Shown here piece after piece: positions 9,757 through 17,090 of a stretch of 64,000 nucleotides of DNA; positions within the stretch are counted from its first letter, which is position 1; every line of letters starts with the position of its first letter. The notes under the pieces are model-generated. The model was given only the letters and a program-made list of their open reading frames with translations, was not told the origin of the DNA and searched no databases. The translations under genes and the position numbers were made by a program. The DNA is taken from assembly GCF_022138605.1 (NCBI RefSeq), contig NZ_JACBFS010000001.1, positions 372,001-436,000 of the forward strand, read 5' to 3'. The stretch comes from Xanthobacter sp. NM-25. GTDB lineage: Bacteria; Pseudomonadota; Alphaproteobacteria; Rhizobiales; Xanthobacteraceae.

Positions 9757-11492
9757 CGGGCCGGCTCCATGGAGCGGTAGACGGTGATGCTGATGGGTCG
9801 CCCGCCGTTGTAGGTGAAGCCCTCCACGGTGGCGATGGCGCGGTACTTCAGATCAAGCTCCGCTGCCCGCCTCTGGAATGGCTTCTCGAATTTCTGGCCG
9901 ATGAAGGCCAAAGCGCAACCGCCCTGCTTCAGCAGATCGGCCGAGGCGGCGGCCGAGGTGTAGCGGATGTCCGTTCCCACCAGGAAGACGAGGCTCGGCT
10001 CCTGATAGGGGATGGAGGCAATATTGCCGGCCGGGCACCCGCTCTCGGCGGCGATGGCGGCCAGCCGCTCGGAGATCCATACCGCCCGCATCTGCGGCAG
10101 CAGCAGCTGATAGACTGTGAAATAGAGCACCAAGGCCGCGCAGGCGGCGGTCAGGAACGCCCCTTCGGGCCCGGCTCCCGGAAGCGCGCGCGCAGCCAGC
10201 ACCGCCAGCAGCACCGCCACCAGCAGCAACGGCCAGGCGGCGAGGCCGAAGGCGAAGCCGCTGCCCAGCACCACATAGCCGCCGCCCAGCACCACCGCCA
10301 GCACGCCGGCGAGGATGGGCCATAGCCACACCAGGCCCGCCAGCCGACTGCCGACCTTGGCGAGGCTGTTCTTCTCGATCGCCAGCACCGCCAGGATGGC
10401 GAGGCCCGGATAGAGCGGCAGCACATAATGGGGCAGCTTGGTGGCCGCCAGCTCGAAAGCGATCCAGGCGGGCACCACCCAGGCCAGCAGGAAGCGCACC
10501 CGTGGCGCGCGCCACATGCGCCAGGCGAAAGGCACCGCCATGGCCACCAGCACGATGGCCGGCCAGAAAGTGCCCCACACCGCCAGGAGATAGGTGCCGG
10601 GGGGGCCCCAATGTCCCTCTTGGCCTTCCGTCACCTTGCCCAGCATGTCGACGCCCACCGCGTGCTGGTAGAAGGCGCCGTCGGTGACGATGTAAATGGC
10701 GATGAACCACGGCAGCACCAGCAGCAGGCACCACAGCAGACCCACCAATGGCTTCAGTGGCTTGAGGAAGCGGCCGGAGCGCTCGGTGATGGCGAGCGCC
10801 AGCACCGCCAGGCCCACGAACAGCGGCCCCATGGGCCCCTTCACCAGGATGCTGGCAGCCATGGCGGTCCAGAAAATGGCCGCCAGGCCCCAGTCTCCCA
10901 CCCGGGGATTGGGCGGCCGCAGATAGGCCCGGGCCAGCGCGCCGAAGGCGGCGACGATGGTGAACAGCAGCACCGCATCGGTCTTGGCGAGGCGCGCCTC
11001 GACCCCCAGCAGCACGCAGGTGGCCATCATCAGGCCGGCCAGCAGCGCCCCGCGCCGGGTGACGAACACCAGCGCCGTCCAATAGGTGAGCAGCACCGCG
11101 CCGATGGCGGCGATCAGCGAGGGAAGGCGGTAGAAGGCAATGGAGGTGCGCGCGGAAGGGCCCACCACGGCCTCACCCAGCTTCACGGAAGCGGCCTGCA
11201 GCCAGTGGATGCCCACCGGCTTCTTGTGGCGCGCCTGCACGTGGAAGCGGATGTCCACGTAATTGCCGCTCTCCAGCATCTGCTTGGTGGCCTGGGCGAA
11301 GCGCGCCTCGTCCCGGTCGATGGGCGACAGCGAGAACAGCCCCGGCAGGAAGGCCAGCAGTGCCACCACCACCAGCACGAAGCAGGCACGCCCGTGGCTG
11401 GTGGCGGCGAGATCCAGCGCCCGCGGCAGACGGTGCGGAAGGTCGAGGACGGACGCCCGGCCCTTATGGGGGGCGGGCTCTGAGATGGCCAT
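9753..11492 (-). CDS. ArnT-like GT39/83 family glycosyltransferase
   Basis: A 579-residue integral membrane glycosyltransferase. After the first membrane segment (about 37-55) comes the periplasmic catalytic motif DRDEARFAQ (D59 and D61-E62), and ARHKKPVGIHWLQ follows, as in ArnT, RgtA-F and PMT-like enzymes. Ten or more further hydrophobic segments and a C-terminal soluble domain complete the family plan. These enzymes transfer a sugar from a polyprenyl phosphate onto lipid A, core sugars or protein in the periplasm. It is first in a four-gene minus-strand operon and has an ATG start at 11492. The 239 bases upstream hold no gene. The exact donor sugar is not predictable. Confidence 0.9.
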   Translation of the reverse strand: MAISEPAPHKGRASVLDLPHRLPRALDLAATSHGRACFVLVVVALLAFLPGLFSLSPIDRDEARFAQATKQMLESGNYVDIRFHVQARHKKPVGIHWLQAASVKLGEAVVGPSARTSIAFYRLPSLIAAIGAVLLTYWTALVFVTRRGALLAGLMMATCVLLGVEARLAKTDAVLLFTIVAAFGALARAYLRPPNPRVGDWGLAAIFWTAMAASILVKGPMGPLFVGLAVLALAITERSGRFLKPLKPLVGLLWCLLLVLPWFIAIYIVTDGAFYQHAVGVDMLGKVTEGQEGHWGPPGTYLLAVWGTFWPAIVLVAMAVPFAWRMWRAPRVRFLLAWVVPAWIAFELAATKLPHYVLPLYPGLAILAVLAIEKNSLAKVGSRLAGLVWLWPILAGVLAVVLGGGYVVLGSGFAFGLAAWPLLLVAVLLAVLAARALPGAGPEGAFLTAACAALVLYFTVYQLLLPQMRAVWISERLAAIAAESGCPAGNIASIPYQEPSLVFLVGTDIRYTSAAASADLLKQGGCALAFIGQKFEKPFQRRAAELDLKYRAIATVEGFTYNGGRPISITVYRSMEPAR

Positions 11493-11731
11493 GCTTGTGG
11501 TCGGACCCGGTTGAATTGGGCGCGGACAATAACAGAAAGCCCCGCCCCGGAAAGACCCGACCCGACCGCAGGAAGGTGCCCCCGCCCCGCCTCACGCCAT
11601 CGACCCGTGCCAGCGGCACCTCGTGGCAAAGGAACAGGGCAAAGGAAAGGCGCGAATTGCCACGGCGCCCGCCCCTGCGGACAGCCGCGGCCCGCCGCCT
11701 CGACGCGCCGCGCCGCGACCCGGCACCGGGC

Positions 11732-11956
11732 CTATTTGGTTAGGATCAGCTTGTTCTGGGCGGTGAGCCGCAGCTGATAGGTCTGGTCGCCATGGGCGAT
11801 GGTGATGAGCCGGCCGGCCACGAACAGGTCGCGGCTGTCGAGCTGGGTATCCACCATCGGAATGGCCCGCACCGGGCCGGAACCGCCGCCCGACCACCCC
11901 TCGCCCATGGGCTGAGCGTCTGACCAGGCGGCGCGGAGATATTCTTGCTTGGTCAT
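11732..11956 (-). CDS. hemP: Hemin uptake protein HemP/HmuP family
   Basis: A 74-residue protein ending in the family signature: DLFVAGRLITIAHG, then YQLRLTAQNKLILTK at the very C-terminus. Family members lie in haem uptake loci. In Bradyrhizobium the homologue HmuP works with Irr to activate the outer-membrane haem receptor gene. The ATG at 11956 has a GGAGTG ribosome site eight bases away. The frame stays open for 18 more codons, but those lie in the AT-rich control region. It is an orphan here, with no hmuRSTUV genes beside it. A candidate Irr box lies about 65 bases upstream. Confidence 0.88.
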   Translation of the reverse strand: MTKQEYLRAAWSDAQPMGEGWSGGGSGPVRAIPMVDTQLDSRDLFVAGRLITIAHGDQTYQLRLTAQNKLILTK

Positions 11957-12018
11957 TTTTGAATCACTCCAGATCACTGATTGCCATGAACCGCAGTATT
12001 CAAGCTTCATTCGGCTAC

Positions 12019-12035
12019 TTTAGAAGCATTCAATA
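12019..12035. promoter_or_regulatory. Candidate iron-control element (Irr box) upstream of hemP
   Basis: TTTAGAA-GCA-TTCAATA matches the ICE consensus TTTAGAA-N3-TTCTAAA perfectly in one arm and at five of seven positions in the other. It sits in a markedly AT-rich 130-base stretch and lies 63 bases before the hemP start. Irr binding would make hemP iron- or haem-responsive. The consensus is from memory and the site was found by eye. Confidence 0.5.
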
Positions 12036-12164
12036 TTACAGTCTTCAGCCGTATTGTTTGGATAATACGTGCTGTCGCGTGGATCAACATGGCATGCGAC
12101 GATATGGAGACATTCTCAATCACGCGGGCATCGCGCACCGGCCGCAAGCGCCCCGCTTAACCCC

Positions 12165-12803
12165 TCACCAGCGCAGCAGGCGCGCGCCCAGCACCGCCCC
12201 CAGCGCCCCCACCGCGCCGATGGCAAGGGTGTACCAGACGGCCACGAACAACGGCGAATCGTCCGGGCAATGGGCGGCGTAGAAGAACGCGCCGATGGCG
12301 CCGGCGAGCAGCCCCGCCACCAGCCCGGCCACCGGCGCCTGGGCGGGGGCGCCGCGCCGCAGCGCCCAGAGCGCCAGCGCCAGCGGCGCCAACGACAGGC
12401 CCGGCACCGCCACCAGGCACACCGCCCAATTGGTGCCCACCAGCCGCGCCTGCCAGCCGGTGGCCGGCACGCTCAGCAGTTCCACCACCACCGCGCCGAC
12501 CAGCAGCACCGCCGGCAGCCACAAAAGCCGCAGCGCGCGCAGGTGATCGGCACCCGGGCGCGACAGCACCAAAGCCAGGCGTGCCGCCGTCACCACAAGG
12601 CTTGCGGTGACCGCGAACTTGAACAGGAAGCGTGGCGATGCCAGCGCCGCCGCGAAATCAGGACGGGGCCCCAAAGTGAGCAGCAGCGCCACCGCCGCCA
12701 GCAGCCCGCCGGCGATCACCGCGCCGATGAGGCCCGCCACCAGTGACGGCCCATGGGGGCGGGCATCGGCGGCGAGAGCCAGGATCAGGTCGTCGGTCTT
12801 CAT
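12165..12803 (-). CDS. nrsF: NrsF-type anti-sigma factor (DUF1109)
   Basis: A 212-residue protein with six hydrophobic segments and short loops, the plan of the DUF1109/NrsF membrane anti-sigma factors. It opens with MKTDDLILALAADA, the usual cytoplasmic N-terminus that should hold the sigma factor. In Caulobacter NrsF keeps SigF inactive until metal stress is sensed. One cysteine in the NWAVCL segment and one in the AAHCPDD loop could serve as the metal-sensing pair required in Caulobacter NrsF, but this is inference. The ATG at 12803 overlaps the sigma factor stop (ATGA), so the two are translationally coupled. Confidence 0.9.
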   Translation of the reverse strand: MKTDDLILALAADARPHGPSLVAGLIGAVIAGGLLAAVALLLTLGPRPDFAAALASPRFLFKFAVTASLVVTAARLALVLSRPGADHLRALRLLWLPAVLLVGAVVVELLSVPATGWQARLVGTNWAVCLVAVPGLSLAPLALALWALRRGAPAQAPVAGLVAGLLAGAIGAFFYAAHCPDDSPLFVAVWYTLAIGAVGALGAVLGARLLRW

Positions 12804-13354
12804 GGCTTGGCTCCTCCATAGGCCGCGGCGAGACGCTTCAGCGCGCGGTGCAGTGCCACCCGCACCGCCCCCTCGCTCATGGCCAGGCGCTGGCCGGCTT
12901 CCCGCGCGCTCGCCCCCGAGAGATAGACCGCCTCCACCACCGCGCGCTCGCGGTCGGACAGGCTCTGGGTGAGGCGGGCCACATCGCGTTCCGCCAACCC
13001 CGCCTCGGCCGGCTCCGGGGCGGCCACCTCCTCCAGCACCGAGTCCAGGGCGTCGAGGGGCACCTCGGCGCGACGCCCCTGGCGGCGCAGCACATCGAGC
13101 GCCTTGTGGCGGGTGATAGCCCATACCCAGGGCATCAATGGCGTGCTGCGGTCCCAGGTCTGCCGCTTCAGATGAATGGCAAGCAGGGTCTCCTGCACCA
13201 CATCCTCGATCTCGCCCGAGCCCTGTCCGGCGCGTGCGAGCATGCGTTGCGCCACGCGCCGCAGCACCGGCGCGAGTTCGCTGAGCAGGCGATGGTAGGC
13301 CGCCGTGTCGCCGTCCAGTCCGGCACACATGAGCTGGGCCCAGTCCTCGCGCAT
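12800..13354 (-). CDS. sigF: ECF sigma factor of the SigF/NrsF type
   Basis: A 184-residue ECF sigma factor. Region 2 (about 25-95) contains EIEDVVQETLLAIH and the -10 recognition part WAITRHKALDVLRR. Region 4 (about 125-180) carries the helix-turn-helix AREAGQRLAMSEGAVRVALHRAL. It should direct transcription of its own operon and of the divergent bufferin genes. The ATG at 13354 starts MREDWAQLM, as homologues do. An in-frame GTG at 13372 would add six residues, but the predicted SigF promoter puts the transcript start almost on that GTG, so it would need a leaderless message. The gene overlaps nrsF by four bases. Confidence 0.9.
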   Translation of the reverse strand: MREDWAQLMCAGLDGDTAAYHRLLSELAPVLRRVAQRMLARAGQGSGEIEDVVQETLLAIHLKRQTWDRSTPLMPWVWAITRHKALDVLRRQGRRAEVPLDALDSVLEEVAAPEPAEAGLAERDVARLTQSLSDRERAVVEAVYLSGASAREAGQRLAMSEGAVRVALHRALKRLAAAYGGAKP

Positions 13355-13380
13355 GGAAGCGACGATGTTCACCTCCCCTG

Positions 13381-13406
13381 TTCGCGCGCCGGCGCACCGA
13401 CGTTAC
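13381..13406 (-). promoter_or_regulatory. Candidate SigF promoter of sigF-nrsF (autoregulation)
   Basis: On the minus strand GTAACG (13406-13401) and CGAA (13384-13381) are separated by 16 bases. This fits the Caulobacter SigF consensus as I recall it (GTAACC-like -35, N16, CGAA -10). The same pattern with the same spacing occurs on the plus strand for bufA1, 80 bases away. Transcription would start near 13375. Confidence 0.7.
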
Positions 13407-13464
13407 AGCCGCCCGCAGAATTTCCGACGATCGCCGCCGATGCGAACACAGGCGCGTGATGCCG

Positions 13465-13490
13465 GTAACGCCGCCCCCGGTGGCCGCGAA
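13465..13490 (+). promoter_or_regulatory. Candidate SigF promoter of bufA1-bufB-bufC-doxX
   Basis: GTAACG (13465-13470) and CGAA (13487-13490) lie 16 bases apart on the plus strand. A start near 13496 gives a leader of about 45 bases with a GGAG ribosome site before the bufA1 ATG. The mirror-image copy upstream of sigF has identical hexamer, tetramer and spacing. Confidence 0.72.
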
Positions 13491-13540
13491 GTGCGGATGA
13501 GGTCGCGATGGACGCGGCCTTTCTCACACGGAGCAATCCC

Positions 13541-13816
13541 ATGAAGCCTGTCGCCACCCTCGCCATCCTTGGCAGCCTGGCCGCCACCCTCGCCGCCGTC
13601 TCCACCCCCGCCGCCGCCCAGGAGGCGGGCAAGGAGAAGTGCTTCGGCGTCGCCCTCAAGGGCCAGAACGATTGCGCCGCCGGTCCCGGCACCACCTGCG
13701 CCGGCACCGCCAAGATGGACTATCAGGGCAATGCCTGGAAGCTGGTGCCGGCGGGCACCTGCACCACCCTCAAGACCCCCCACGGCATGGGCTCCCTCAC
13801 CCCCATCAAGTCCTGA
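13541..13816 (+). CDS. bufA1: Bufferin-type RiPP precursor BufA1 (DUF2282)
   Basis: A 91-residue DUF2282 protein: an export signal (residues 1-27, ending STPAAAQ) and a short mature region with four cysteines at 34, 45, 53 and 74. The contexts KEKC, NDC, TTCAGTAK and PAGTC are the conserved DUF2282 blocks. In bufferins some of these cysteines are turned into thiooxazole heterocycles by the MNIO enzyme BufB, and the peptide then binds copper in the periplasm. The ATG at 13541 is chosen because a GGAG site lies seven bases upstream and the signal peptide begins there. The frame is open 11 codons further upstream without export features. It is first in a four-gene operon. Confidence 0.92.
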   Translation: MKPVATLAILGSLAATLAAVSTPAAAQEAGKEKCFGVALKGQNDCAAGPGTTCAGTAKMDYQGNAWKLVPAGTCTTLKTPHGMGSLTPIKS

Positions 13817-13820
13817 CCCC

Positions 13821-13880
13821 GGCGGCCGCGTCCGGCCGCCGCGCCGCCACCATCCGGGCGCCCCGCGGCCCGGGTGGTGG
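13821..13880 (+). promoter_or_regulatory. Tandem hairpins between bufA1 and bufB
   Basis: Two stem-loops lie in the 94-base gap. The first pairs 13821-13827 with 13834-13840 (7 bp, GGCGGCC/GGCCGCC). The second pairs 13847-13859 with 13868-13880 (13 bp with one G-U wobble and an 8-base loop). No U-run follows. They could stabilise the precursor mRNA or partly terminate transcription, giving more precursor than enzyme; this function is inferred. Confidence 0.65.
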
Positions 13881-13910
13881 CCGGCGCACACCGTGTCACA
13901 GGAGAGCCCC

Positions 13911-14786
13911 ATGCCCGCGCATCCGCCCCGTCACGACGTCGCCGTTGGCGCGCTGCCCGCCGGCCCCGGCGTCGGCTACAAGCCGCAGCATTTCGCGGCC
14001 ATCACCGCCGCCGCCCAGCCGCTCGCCTTCTTCGAGGTGCACGCAGAAAACTACATGGGGGACGGGGGCCGCCCCCATGCGGACCTGACGCGGCTGCACC
14101 AGGATTATGCCGTGTCCATCCACGGCGTCGGCCTTGGCCTCGGCGGCAGCGCGCCGCTGGATGCGGCCCACCTCGCCCGTCTGGTGCGGCTGTGTGATCG
14201 CCACCAGCCGGAGCGTTTCTCCGAGCACCTGGCCTGGGCCGGCCACGACGGACTCTTCCTCAATGATCTGCTGCCCCTGCCCTACACGCCCGAGCGGCTC
14301 GATCAGGTGGTGGCCCATGTGGACCAGTTGCAGGAGGCGCTCCGCCGCCAGATCCTGCTGGAGAACCCGGCCACCTATCTCACCTTCGCCGAAAGCACGA
14401 TCCCCGAGCCCGAGTTCCTCGGCGAGATCGCCCGCCGCACCGGCTGCGGCCTGCTGCTGGATGTGAACAACCTGTTCGTCTCCGCCACCAATCACGCCCT
14501 GAGCCCGCAGGCGCTGCTGCGGGCCTTTCCCCTCGCGCCGGTGGGCGAGATCCACCTGGCGGGCCACGCCTCTGCCACCAGCGCGGGCCCGGCACCGCTG
14601 CTGCTGGATGCCCATGGCGGGGTGGTTGCAGATCCCGTCTGGGCACTTTTCGAGACCGTCATCGCCCGCACGGGTCCACTGCCCACGCTGATCGAATGGG
14701 ACAATGACGTCCCCGCCTGGCCCGTCCTGCGGGCCGAGGCCGAGCGTGCCGGCGCGGTGCTCGCCCGGTGCCGGAAGGCGGCTTGA
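13911..14786 (+). CDS. bufB: MNIO-family RiPP-modifying oxidase BufB (DUF692)
   Basis: A 291-residue TIM-barrel protein of the DUF692/MbnB (MNIO) family, multinuclear non-haem iron oxidases. Probable iron ligands are visible: E42, H44 and E46-N47 in FEVHAENYMG, H71 in SIHGVGL, E105-H106 in SEHLAW, E151-N152, D184 in LLLDVNNLF, H215 and H219 in HLAGH, D233 and H235 in LLLDAHGG, and E262 in IEWDND. MNIOs convert cysteine to oxazolone or thiooxazole groups in partner peptides, here BufA1. An AGGAGA ribosome site precedes the ATG at 13911. BufC starts one base after the stop. Confidence 0.93.
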   Translation: MPAHPPRHDVAVGALPAGPGVGYKPQHFAAITAAAQPLAFFEVHAENYMGDGGRPHADLTRLHQDYAVSIHGVGLGLGGSAPLDAAHLARLVRLCDRHQPERFSEHLAWAGHDGLFLNDLLPLPYTPERLDQVVAHVDQLQEALRRQILLENPATYLTFAESTIPEPEFLGEIARRTGCGLLLDVNNLFVSATNHALSPQALLRAFPLAPVGEIHLAGHASATSAGPAPLLLDAHGGVVADPVWALFETVIARTGPLPTLIEWDNDVPAWPVLRAEAERAGAVLARCRKAA

Positions 14787-14787
14787 G

Positions 14788-15582
14788 ATGACCGCGCCCG
14801 CCCTGCCCCCGCAAACCGGCGATGCCGCCTTCGCCCACGCCTGCCTCACCCCCGCGGCGCCGCCGCCCCAAGGCCTGCGCGCCGCAGGGGGCGATCCCGT
14901 GGCCCGGCGCTTCGCCATTCACCGCACCACCGTGCGCGTCACCCTGATTGATGCCCTGGCGGTGGCGTTTCCGGTGGTGCGGGCGCTGGTGGGCGACGCC
15001 TATTTCGTCGCCGCCGCCGGCGCTTTCGTGGCGCACAACCCGCCACGCTCACCGGTGCTGGCGCATTACGGCCAGGAGTTTCCCGAGCATCTGGCGCAGC
15101 TTCCGGGCACCGCGCCGCTGCCCTATCTGCCCGACGTGGCGCGCCTGGAACGGCTGATGATCGAGGCCTATCACGCCGCCGATGCCCGCGCCGCGTGCCG
15201 AGCCGACCTCGCGGCCGAGACCCTCGCCGCCGCCGCCACCCTGCCTCTGGCCCGCCATCCCGCCACCCGCTGGCTGCGCTCGCCCTGGCCGGTGGTCACC
15301 CTGTGGCGCATGAACAGCGGCCACCTGCCACTGCGCCCGCTGGACCAGTGGACCGCCGAGGCGGCCCTGGTCACCCGGCCGGAGCTGGACGTGGAACTGT
15401 CGCTGCTCCCCCCGCACGGCGAGCGGCTGCTGGAGGAGCTGGCGACGCCGCGCACGCTCGGCGCCCTGGCGGAGCGGCTCGCGGCACCGGCGGATCTCGC
15501 CACCGTGCTGCCCCCGCTGCTCGATCGGGGGGCCCTCACCTGGCCAACCACAAGCCAACCGCGACCGGGAGGTGCCTCGTGA
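14788..15582 (+). CDS. bufC: BufC-type partner protein (DUF2063)
   Basis: A 264-residue protein with a DUF2063 domain over about residues 10-110; ARRFAIHRTTVRVTLIDALA and FVAHNPPRSPVLAHYG are its typical blocks. DUF2063 proteins are partners of MNIO enzymes and are thought to present the precursor peptide, like MbnC. The C-terminal half has a winged-helix or RRE-like feel but is weakly conserved. It starts one base after bufB and its TGA overlaps the DoxX start (TGATG), so the enzyme pair should be made together. Confidence 0.88.
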   Translation: MTAPALPPQTGDAAFAHACLTPAAPPPQGLRAAGGDPVARRFAIHRTTVRVTLIDALAVAFPVVRALVGDAYFVAAAGAFVAHNPPRSPVLAHYGQEFPEHLAQLPGTAPLPYLPDVARLERLMIEAYHAADARAACRADLAAETLAAAATLPLARHPATRWLRSPWPVVTLWRMNSGHLPLRPLDQWTAEAALVTRPELDVELSLLPPHGERLLEELATPRTLGALAERLAAPADLATVLPPLLDRGALTWPTTSQPRPGGAS

Positions 15583-16031
15583 TGACCACACTGCCCCTGT
15601 CCCGCTTCTGGGATGATGTCCTGGCGCTGGGCGCCCGCATCTTTCCCGCCGGCGTCTTCTTTCAGTCGGGCCTCACCAAGCTCGACGCCAACGGACACGT
15701 CTCCGACAGCGCCATCTACCTGTTCCGGGAAGAGTATCGCCTGCCGCTGCTGGACCCCACCTGGGCCGCCCACATGGCGAGCGCCGCCGAGCTCGGCCTG
15801 CCGGTGCTGCTGGTGGCCGGGCTCGCCACCCGGCCCGCCGCCTTCGCCCTGCTGGTAATGACCCTGATCATCGAGATCTTCGTCTATCCCGATGCCTGGC
15901 CCACCCACGGCACCTGGGCCACCTTGTTCCTGCTGCTGGTGCTGCGCGGCCCCGGCCGGCTCTCCCTCGACCACCTGCTCGCGCGCTGGTGGGCCCGGCG
16001 CCGTGAGGCGGCCGGCGAGCCGCGCCCCTAG
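15582..16031 (+). CDS. DoxX-family membrane protein of the bufferin operon
   Basis: A 149-residue DoxX protein with four hydrophobic segments (about 15-32, 60-78, 82-98, 110-128). The motif ARIFPAGVFFQSGLTKL near the N-terminus is typical. DoxX proteins of gig/bufferin operons (GigD in Legionella) are thought to link to redox or quinone metabolism or to precursor export; none of this is proved. The ATG at 15582 shares one base with the bufC stop. The gene ends with a TAG that overlaps, on the opposite strand, the stop of the convergent phosphatase gene. Confidence 0.87.
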   Translation: MTTLPLSRFWDDVLALGARIFPAGVFFQSGLTKLDANGHVSDSAIYLFREEYRLPLLDPTWAAHMASAAELGLPVLLVAGLATRPAAFALLVMTLIIEIFVYPDAWPTHGTWATLFLLLVLRGPGRLSLDHLLARWWARRREAAGEPRP

Positions 16032-16906
16032 CCGCCGTGGGCGAGGGCGCAGCCGCTGGCCGCGGTGAGGCCGTTGGGCGCGCCCCAATCGTTCTGCGGC
16101 AGGTTCGCATAGGGCCCGTCATAGACCTGCTTCTGCTTGGCGAACTGGGTCACCTGGCCCGTAGCGGGATCGAAATCGATGATCCAGAAATAGTCGTAGG
16201 TAGCCCCCGGCCAGGAGGCCAGGGCACCGGGCACATCCTTCAGCCCCAGCAGCCCATAGAGGGTGGAGGGGGCTTCCGGCCGATGGCCCGAGGCCTTTGC
16301 GCCATCCTTGTGCCCGCCGCCCTTGTGTGCCCCCTCTGTCTGGCCGCTGTCATGGGGAGCATCGCCGTGGGCCTTCGCCGCCCCGGCGGCCGGGGCCTTC
16401 TCCTTCTTGGCGATGTGGTCGTGCTCCCAGGTGATGACCACGGTGCTGCCGTTCCAGATCGGGTCGGCGAGCAGGTTCTGAACCAACTGCCCGGTCCGCA
16501 CGTCGATGGTGTCATCCAGCGCCTGGGCGCTGCCGCCGGGCAGGCTCGAATAGATGGTCACCGGCATGGCCCACGACATGGCCGAGGGTGAGATGGTCTC
16601 CAGCGTGTGCAGGGTGACGGCGAAGAATGCCTTGGGCGTCTCGCCGGGGCGAAACAGGCTTTGGGTCGCGCTCTTGCCGAGATAGCGCGCCGCCAGCGCC
16701 TGGGCCCGTTCGGCGCCGGTCGCGCACAGGCGATAGGCATCCTGCTTCTCGCCGTGGCGCAGCAGGATGATGCGGGCCGGGGCCGCCATAGCCGCCGTGG
16801 TGGCGAGCCCGAACACACCCGCAAGCGCCGCGACAGCAAGGCCCGTGCGGCCCCTGGCAAGCCTTCCGACAGCCGCGCCGCGACCCTCCACCGTGCGCAT
16901 CGTCAT
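16028..16906 (-). CDS. Secreted histidine phosphatase-like protein with a His-rich insert
   Basis: A 292-residue protein. Residues 1-40 form a basic stretch and a hydrophobic export signal ending TTAAMAAPA. The histidine phosphatase motif RHGE is at 50-53, and the distal histidine motif TWEHDHI is at 159-165. Between that motif and the C-terminal part lies a low-complexity His/Gly/Lys segment (about 178-212) with histidines at 180, 185, 194, 199 and 208, absent from ordinary members. Phosphatase activity is likely, the substrate unknown. It is convergent with the bufferin operon and shares four bases with it at the stops. The ATG at 16906 follows a GGGGAGA site. Confidence 0.8.
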   Translation of the reverse strand: MTMRTVEGRGAAVGRLARGRTGLAVAALAGVFGLATTAAMAAPARIILLRHGEKQDAYRLCATGAERAQALAARYLGKSATQSLFRPGETPKAFFAVTLHTLETISPSAMSWAMPVTIYSSLPGGSAQALDDTIDVRTGQLVQNLLADPIWNGSTVVITWEHDHIAKKEKAPAAGAAKAHGDAPHDSGQTEGAHKGGGHKDGAKASGHRPEAPSTLYGLLGLKDVPGALASWPGATYDYFWIIDFDPATGQVTQFAKQKQVYDGPYANLPQNDWGAPNGLTAASGCALAHGG

Positions 16907-17090
16907 CCCCCATCTCCCCAGAATCGAAGCCGGAGAGCAACTTAACGACTGGCCGCACCACACGCAGCGTCAATTTCAGGACCCATCGCCCCATCACCCC
17001 CGTTGCGGCAAGGCCCTTCACACTCCGGCGCGAACGTGCTTCAAGGCGAGCAGTCAAGTGCAAGGTCCGGATTGGAGGCGGGGCACGTCC

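Noticed and set aside
13508..13540. A longer start for bufA1 at 13508
   Set aside because: It would put 11 residues before the signal peptide, and the GGAG site serves the ATG at 13541.
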